Below are positions 60,381-64,000 of a stretch of DNA of 64,000 nt, in pieces (the first letter of the stretch is position 1; every line of letters starts with the position of its first letter). The notes beneath the pieces were generated by a model that did no database searches, was not told the DNA's origin, and saw only the letters and a program-made list of their open reading frames with translations. Where the stretch lies: the NCBI RefSeq assembly GCF_019837165.1, contig NZ_JAGYHC010000001.1, positions 2,666,001 through 2,730,000 on the forward strand, read 5' to 3'. The position numbers were made by a program, and so were the translations under genes. Source of the stretch: Virgibacillus sp. NKC19-3. Lineage in GTDB: Bacteria; Bacillota; Bacilli; Bacillales; Amphibacillaceae.

Positions 60381-61157
60381 TTATTCATCCTGCAATTCAT
60401 CTTTTGGTACCGCGATCGACGGGCCATCACCATCTCCTCCATAGAATTCCGGAACATCTCCAATAATAGTCCCCGAGTCGATATGAATTCTTGTACTTAC
60501 CTCTTTCACCTCGGTTATAAAAGGGATAACAATTTGCACGTCTGCTTCGACCATTAAATAAAGATTAACCAACGCACCATTAATACCGAATGGCTCTATT
60601 TCATGAATGACATCGGTTCTAACACTTCCCACAAGATCAAGATTAACGGGAACTGTCGGACCTAAATTGGCAAGAATGGTATTACCGGTCGCTTGCCCGA
60701 TGGGAATATCTACTACAGTTGGATCCAGTTCAACATAGGTAGATTCTTCATCTTCATCAAGTGGTTCTTCCAGTGGATTGTCAAACGTAAGTGGCTCTCC
60801 TCTATTCATCCTGTAAAAAAATTCTTCCACACGATCCGTTGATACCCGGTTTATTTCATTTATAACGTTGGAGTTCCAGCCATATATTGTTACGTTTCCT
60901 TCATTATCCGTGTTAATTTCGGCAACTTCCTCAAAATCATAATCCTCCGAAAATCGAACAGCAGAATTGATAGCACGTGTTGCAAATTCTTCTGTTTTTG
61001 TATCTGCTATTTCCATTAATGCTGGTGTAATTCCCCTATTAATAAACCATATGCTCAAGCTTACAACGAAAACGAAGACAATCATTGTAATAACAAGTAA
61101 ATTTTTACCTGGAGGTGGTGTTCTATTTTTACGAAATCCCATCCGATGCCTCAACAT
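60381..61157 (-). CDS. yunB: sporulation protein YunB
   Basis: A 258-residue membrane-anchored protein: basic N-terminus, one helix at about residues 20-42 (LLVITMIVFVFVVSLSIWFI), then a long extracytoplasmic part with LGPTVPVNLDLVGSVRTDVIHEIEPFGINGALVNLYLMVEA, typical of YunB (sigma-E-dependent in B. subtilis, needed for full spore formation). Its GGGGG ribosome site lies inside a hairpin (61161-61200). Confidence 0.9.
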   Translation of the reverse strand: MLRHRMGFRKNRTPPPGKNLLVITMIVFVFVVSLSIWFINRGITPALMEIADTKTEEFATRAINSAVRFSEDYDFEEVAEINTDNEGNVTIYGWNSNVINEINRVSTDRVEEFFYRMNRGEPLTFDNPLEEPLDEDEESTYVELDPTVVDIPIGQATGNTILANLGPTVPVNLDLVGSVRTDVIHEIEPFGINGALVNLYLMVEADVQIVIPFITEVKEVSTRIHIDSGTIIGDVPEFYGGDGDGPSIAVPKDELQDE

Positions 61158-61160
61158 AAA

Positions 61161-61200
61161 AACCCCCTTAAAACAAACTTATGCTTGTTTTTAAAGGGTT
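61161..61200 (-). promoter_or_regulatory. hairpin covering the yunB ribosome-binding site
   Basis: Two 18-base arms, AACCCCCTTAAAACAAAC and GCTTGTTTTTAAAGGGTT, form an imperfect inverted repeat with a 4-base loop. On the minus strand the 3' arm ends in AAGGGGG, the only ribosome site for yunB, followed by TTTTTATG. It may act as a terminator for upstream transcription, an occluder of translation, or both. Confidence 0.6.
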
Positions 61201-61221
61201 AGAATTTAAAATATTTTTTAA

Positions 61222-61251
61222 GCAAAAATGCCTCCCACAACCAGAGAGGCA
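61222..61251 (-). terminator. terminator downstream of yunC
   Basis: On the minus strand TGCCTC, an 11-base loop, GAGGCA and TTTTTGC. A short stem, 9 bp past the yunC stop. Confidence 0.75.
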
Positions 61252-61259
61252 CCATCTAT

Positions 61260-61571
61260 CTATGATATTTTAACCAAAGCATCCTTCCCCGTCATGCCTT
61301 CTTCCCATCCATATATCTCTTTTGAAGCATCTGTAATTTTTGCCAGTGGAGCATTTAGTAATTCGTCAATGGTACGTACACCTTCCGCTCGACCAGCGAT
61401 CACCTCACGCTTTCTCAATTTTTCATTTTCATTAAAGAAATCCACATCCAAGGCCGCACACATAATATACCCTACATCATTCGAAATCATTAATAAATTT
61501 GTCTTCGGCAGTTCTACCCGGACAGCTGTAAAAATAATCCCCTCTACTTCTAACGGATTTACTGTAATCAT
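61260..61571 (-). CDS. yunC: DUF1805 protein YunC
   Basis: A 103-residue protein: MITVNPLEVEGIIFTAVRVELPKTNLLMI ... AAGRAEGVRTIDELLNA-like core (IAGRAEGVRTIDELL). It matches YunC of B. subtilis, a small alpha/beta protein of unknown function found in many Firmicutes and archaea. The ATG follows AAGGAGG. It sits between yunB and yunD as in B. subtilis. Confidence 0.92.
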   Translation of the reverse strand: MITVNPLEVEGIIFTAVRVELPKTNLLMISNDVGYIMCAALDVDFFNENEKLRKREVIAGRAEGVRTIDELLNAPLAKITDASKEIYGWEEGMTGKDALVKIS

Positions 61572-61631
61572 TTAAATGAGATGCCTCCTTCGTGATAACA
61601 CTATAAGTGTATGCACAGGTAACCCAAAGTG

Positions 61632-63035
61632 TCACGATTCATCTCCAAACTTATCTCGCAACGTATCAGCCAATAAATCACGCAAAAATTCAGGTAAAAA
61701 ATAGCGCTTTGTTTCCGATTTAGCTATCTCAGGCAGCAAACGCCCAAAGGTGAATGTATCTGCGGTTGCAACCGAGTAGATATGGTCGGATTCCAACGGA
61801 TAACCTTGAAACGTCACGTCTCGAACATACTCTTCCCCAGTCTCACGCATATCCGTTTCCACCTGTAACCCGGCGAATAACATTCGTCCAAGAACTTCGC
61901 CGCGGAAGCCAAACCCTTTTAACTTCAATTCCATGAAATCCTTTGTGAAGGCCGCGCGAATCACCTCCAGTAATTCATCTCCTGTAAGCTCAACGACCAC
62001 TGGATTGATGGGATGTGGACAAATACGATGAATATCCTTGTACGTAACATCACCTGCAGGAAGTTGATCCAATAGCAATCCTGAATTTAACATAGCACAA
62101 TCCGCTTTCGTCCAGTCTTTCACCGTATTTGTGAGTTCCTGCATAATTCTCGTATCCGTAAACCATCTTATTTCTATCGGAGATGTAATGTGAACAATCT
62201 TCTTCTCTAAAATCTCGTCTGCACGTTCCTCAAGTTCGTATAAATTTTGCTCGGTTTGCATATCTTTGGCAATATGGGTAATGTCTGTCGTATATGCTTC
62301 CTTTTTAACAAGTTCTTGACGCGTATGATCCCATGTTAACATAACCTCTCCGACAAAGGCGCAGTGCTTACCAGCAGCTGTTATCACCGTATTATTGATG
62401 TGTTCTCCGGTGCGCAACAAATGATGGGTATGTCCACCAATAATGACATCAATGGCTTTAAACCTGCGAGCAATCTCCTGATCCTCGTTAAGCCCTAAAT
62501 GGGACAACAAAATAATAATATCTGTTGTCTGTTTGAGCTGATTCACATACTTTTCCAGTGTTTTATATGGAGGAGCTACATGCCAGTTAAGCAACTCATA
62601 AAAAGCATTAAACGGGGCTGTTAACCCAATCACGCCTACTTTCACTCCACCAACGGAATGGATGTTTACCGTTGGCTGAAGCCAGTCAGGTTCATCATTA
62701 TTCATACTGTGTAAATTTGCACATACCACTTGGAATGTAGCATCATCATATAAATGAAAAAGCTCATCATGTCCTAATGTAATTCCTTCATTATTGCCGA
62801 GCGTTACTAAATCATAGCCAACATCATTCATTAAAGCGACATTCGCCCTTCCCATAAAGGCTTCTGCAATTGGATGAACACGATCAACATGATCCCCAAT
62901 ATCAATTAACCAGCAGGATTCATTTGTTTCTGCCCTACTTGCCTTTGCCTCTTTTAAAAAGCTAGCAACACGCGGCCACTGGTCAAAATTACTATGTAAA
63001 TCATTGGTATAATAGAAATAGAGTTTCTCCTGCAT
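61632..63035 (-). CDS. yunD: metallophosphatase / 5'-nucleotidase-like protein YunD
   Basis: A 467-residue protein of the UshA/5'-nucleotidase family without a signal peptide, so it is probably cytosolic. The metallophosphoesterase motifs are YYTNDLHSNF, LIDIGDHVDRV, TLGNNEG, LLSHLG and IIGGHTHH; the C-terminal nucleotidase domain starts near residue 290. B. subtilis YunD has the same layout. Substrate is probably a nucleotide or UDP-sugar; unproven. Confidence 0.9.
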   Translation of the reverse strand: MQEKLYFYYTNDLHSNFDQWPRVASFLKEAKASRAETNESCWLIDIGDHVDRVHPIAEAFMGRANVALMNDVGYDLVTLGNNEGITLGHDELFHLYDDATFQVVCANLHSMNNDEPDWLQPTVNIHSVGGVKVGVIGLTAPFNAFYELLNWHVAPPYKTLEKYVNQLKQTTDIIILLSHLGLNEDQEIARRFKAIDVIIGGHTHHLLRTGEHINNTVITAAGKHCAFVGEVMLTWDHTRQELVKKEAYTTDITHIAKDMQTEQNLYELEERADEILEKKIVHITSPIEIRWFTDTRIMQELTNTVKDWTKADCAMLNSGLLLDQLPAGDVTYKDIHRICPHPINPVVVELTGDELLEVIRAAFTKDFMELKLKGFGFRGEVLGRMLFAGLQVETDMRETGEEYVRDVTFQGYPLESDHIYSVATADTFTFGRLLPEIAKSETKRYFLPEFLRDLLADTLRDKFGDES

Positions 63036-63047
63036 ATGTCATGCTCC

Positions 63048-63866
63048 TCAACCTAGACCTTGAAAAATCATTCGTACTCCGATAAAAATCAATAAAATAC
63101 GTAATATCCATACAAGCGCCTGTCCTGTCAGTTTTTGATTTACAATCACACCAAGTTTAGCCCCAATCCATGCACCAGGAATAAAAAGGAAAACATATTC
63201 CCAGGCAATGTGACCAAGCGCAATATGTGTACTGGCACCTATAATACTTACAAATAGAATCATAAACATGGAAATCCCTGTCGCAATATGTATTGGTATT
63301 CCAAATAGTAATATCATAGCAGGCACCATAATTGCTCCGCCACCAATTCCAAATAACCCTGATAATGTACCAACAAATAACGATATGAAGAAAGCAAGCC
63401 AGATAGAGACACTGTATATGGAAGTTACGCCATTCACATGAAATTCTCTTTTCATTTGTCCCTTAATCGCAACAGATTGTTCCCTTGGCTTCGGTTTTAC
63501 AAAAAACAAGAAGGACATCAGAATCATAACCAAACCGAAATAGAGTAAAAAATTATCCGTATTAAAAAATTGATTTAACCAAGATCCCAATATACTACCT
63601 GGAATACTACCTGATAAAAATAACAAACCGGTTTTATAATCTAACCGCCCTATTTTATGATAAGCAATCGTTGATGATAATCCTGTAAAAATCATGGTCA
63701 CCAGCGAGATACCTACAATAGTTTGGGGTGTTGCCCACGCAAAGGAATCCATTATACTACTAAAAAATAATAAACTGGGTATGAGGATCATTCCTCCACC
63801 AAGCCCCATTAAACTGCCTAAAAAGGCAGTCAGTACGCCGATCAAAATACATATGATAAAAACCAA
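63048..63866 (-). CDS. yunE: TauE/SafE-family membrane transporter YunE
   Basis: A 272-residue membrane protein with eight predicted helices and two internally related halves, each with a Gly-rich motif: GSLMGLGGGMILIPSLLF and GTLSGLFGIGGGAIMVPAMILL. The TauE/SafE family exports sulfite or organosulfonates. It lies 12 bp upstream of yunD on the same strand, likely one transcript. The substrate here is not determined. Confidence 0.9.
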   Translation of the reverse strand: MVFIICILIGVLTAFLGSLMGLGGGMILIPSLLFFSSIMDSFAWATPQTIVGISLVTMIFTGLSSTIAYHKIGRLDYKTGLLFLSGSIPGSILGSWLNQFFNTDNFLLYFGLVMILMSFLFFVKPKPREQSVAIKGQMKREFHVNGVTSIYSVSIWLAFFISLFVGTLSGLFGIGGGAIMVPAMILLFGIPIHIATGISMFMILFVSIIGASTHIALGHIAWEYVFLFIPGAWIGAKLGVIVNQKLTGQALVWILRILLIFIGVRMIFQGLG

Positions 63867-64000
63867 TAGTCAACCCTTCCATCTTTCATATACTTCCTAC
63901 CCTATATTAGCATTGATTATTTATAATTCCTATTCAGAAACATTTTACTTTGTTTAAAAAACAAAATAGCCCTCAACGTAAGACTATTTATTTATAAAAA

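Overview
The window is a chromosomal segment of a low-GC, endospore-forming Gram-positive bacterium of the Bacillaceae, most likely from the Oceanobacillus/Virgibacillus/Lentibacillus side of the family. This rests on long blocks in Bacillus subtilis order (menF-D-H-B-E with menA and yteA; yuiD-C-B, yumB, yumC; yuzD-yutI; yutH-G-F-E-D-C, yunA-B-C-D-E), on sporulation genes (kapB, yutH, yutC, yunA, yunB), on AT-rich DNA with strong AGGAGG-type ribosome sites and frequent TTG/GTG starts, and on a very acidic secreted protease. The genus is inference.

Layout. 1-1.5 kb: the end of ytkD, two small genes and copy 1 of a 272-bp repeat. 1.5-6.7 kb: a Fur-controlled siderophore uptake locus (YusV-like ATPase, YfiY-like lipoprotein, YfiZ/YfhA-like permeases, YcgT-like flavin reductase) with two Fur boxes. 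6.7-14.4 kb: an accessory stretch of mostly minus-strand genes (aldo/keto reductase, two Cys-pair miniproteins, a C45 hydrolase, GNAT acetyltransferases, a methyltransferase, a VOC protein, a PLP trans-sulfuration enzyme) with two broken genes. 14.6-22.8 kb: menaquinone synthesis, with menF-D-H-B-E leftward and menA-menI-yteA rightward. 22.9-24.2 kb: a 21-bp tandem repeat, then ribU behind an FMN riboswitch. 24.3-30.3 kb: a 1462-residue bacillopeptidase F-like protease and an M42 aminopeptidase. 30.4-46.1 kb: housekeeping genes (thioredoxin-like protein, YugO K+ channel, yugI, pgi, patB, a SodC paralog, kapB, ptsH, deoD, bioY under a BirA operator, yuiD/C/B, NADH dehydrogenase, ferredoxin-NADP reductase, an Fe-S carrier, an ABC exporter). 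46.3-50.0 kb: a decaying island of small membrane proteins and several pseudogenes. 50.0-64 kb: conserved yut/yun genes, interrupted by repeat copy 2 and by an NhaC-family transporter gene behind a lysine riboswitch.

How the genes fit together. The siderophore locus imports ferric siderophore, and the flavin reductase may help release or use the iron. MenF-D-H-B-E plus MenA and the MenI thioesterase make the quinone that the type II NADH dehydrogenase (41.6 kb) reduces. RibU supplies riboflavin for the many flavoenzymes. The NhaC-family protein is best read as a lysine importer because of its riboswitch.

The most notable observations are: single-base frameshifts in menF, menA and ribU, each looking like one G missing from a G run; two copies of a MITE-like element, one of which provides the yutE stop codon; a YutE HEPN protein with an intact RX4HXY toxin motif but no antitoxin gene beside it; a Cu/Zn-SOD paralog missing one Cu ligand; the pseudogene island at 46.9-50.0 kb; and the lysine riboswitch-NhaC pair. 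I saw no rRNA, tRNA, CRISPR array, prophage or transposase gene, and no convincing wholly new multi-gene system.
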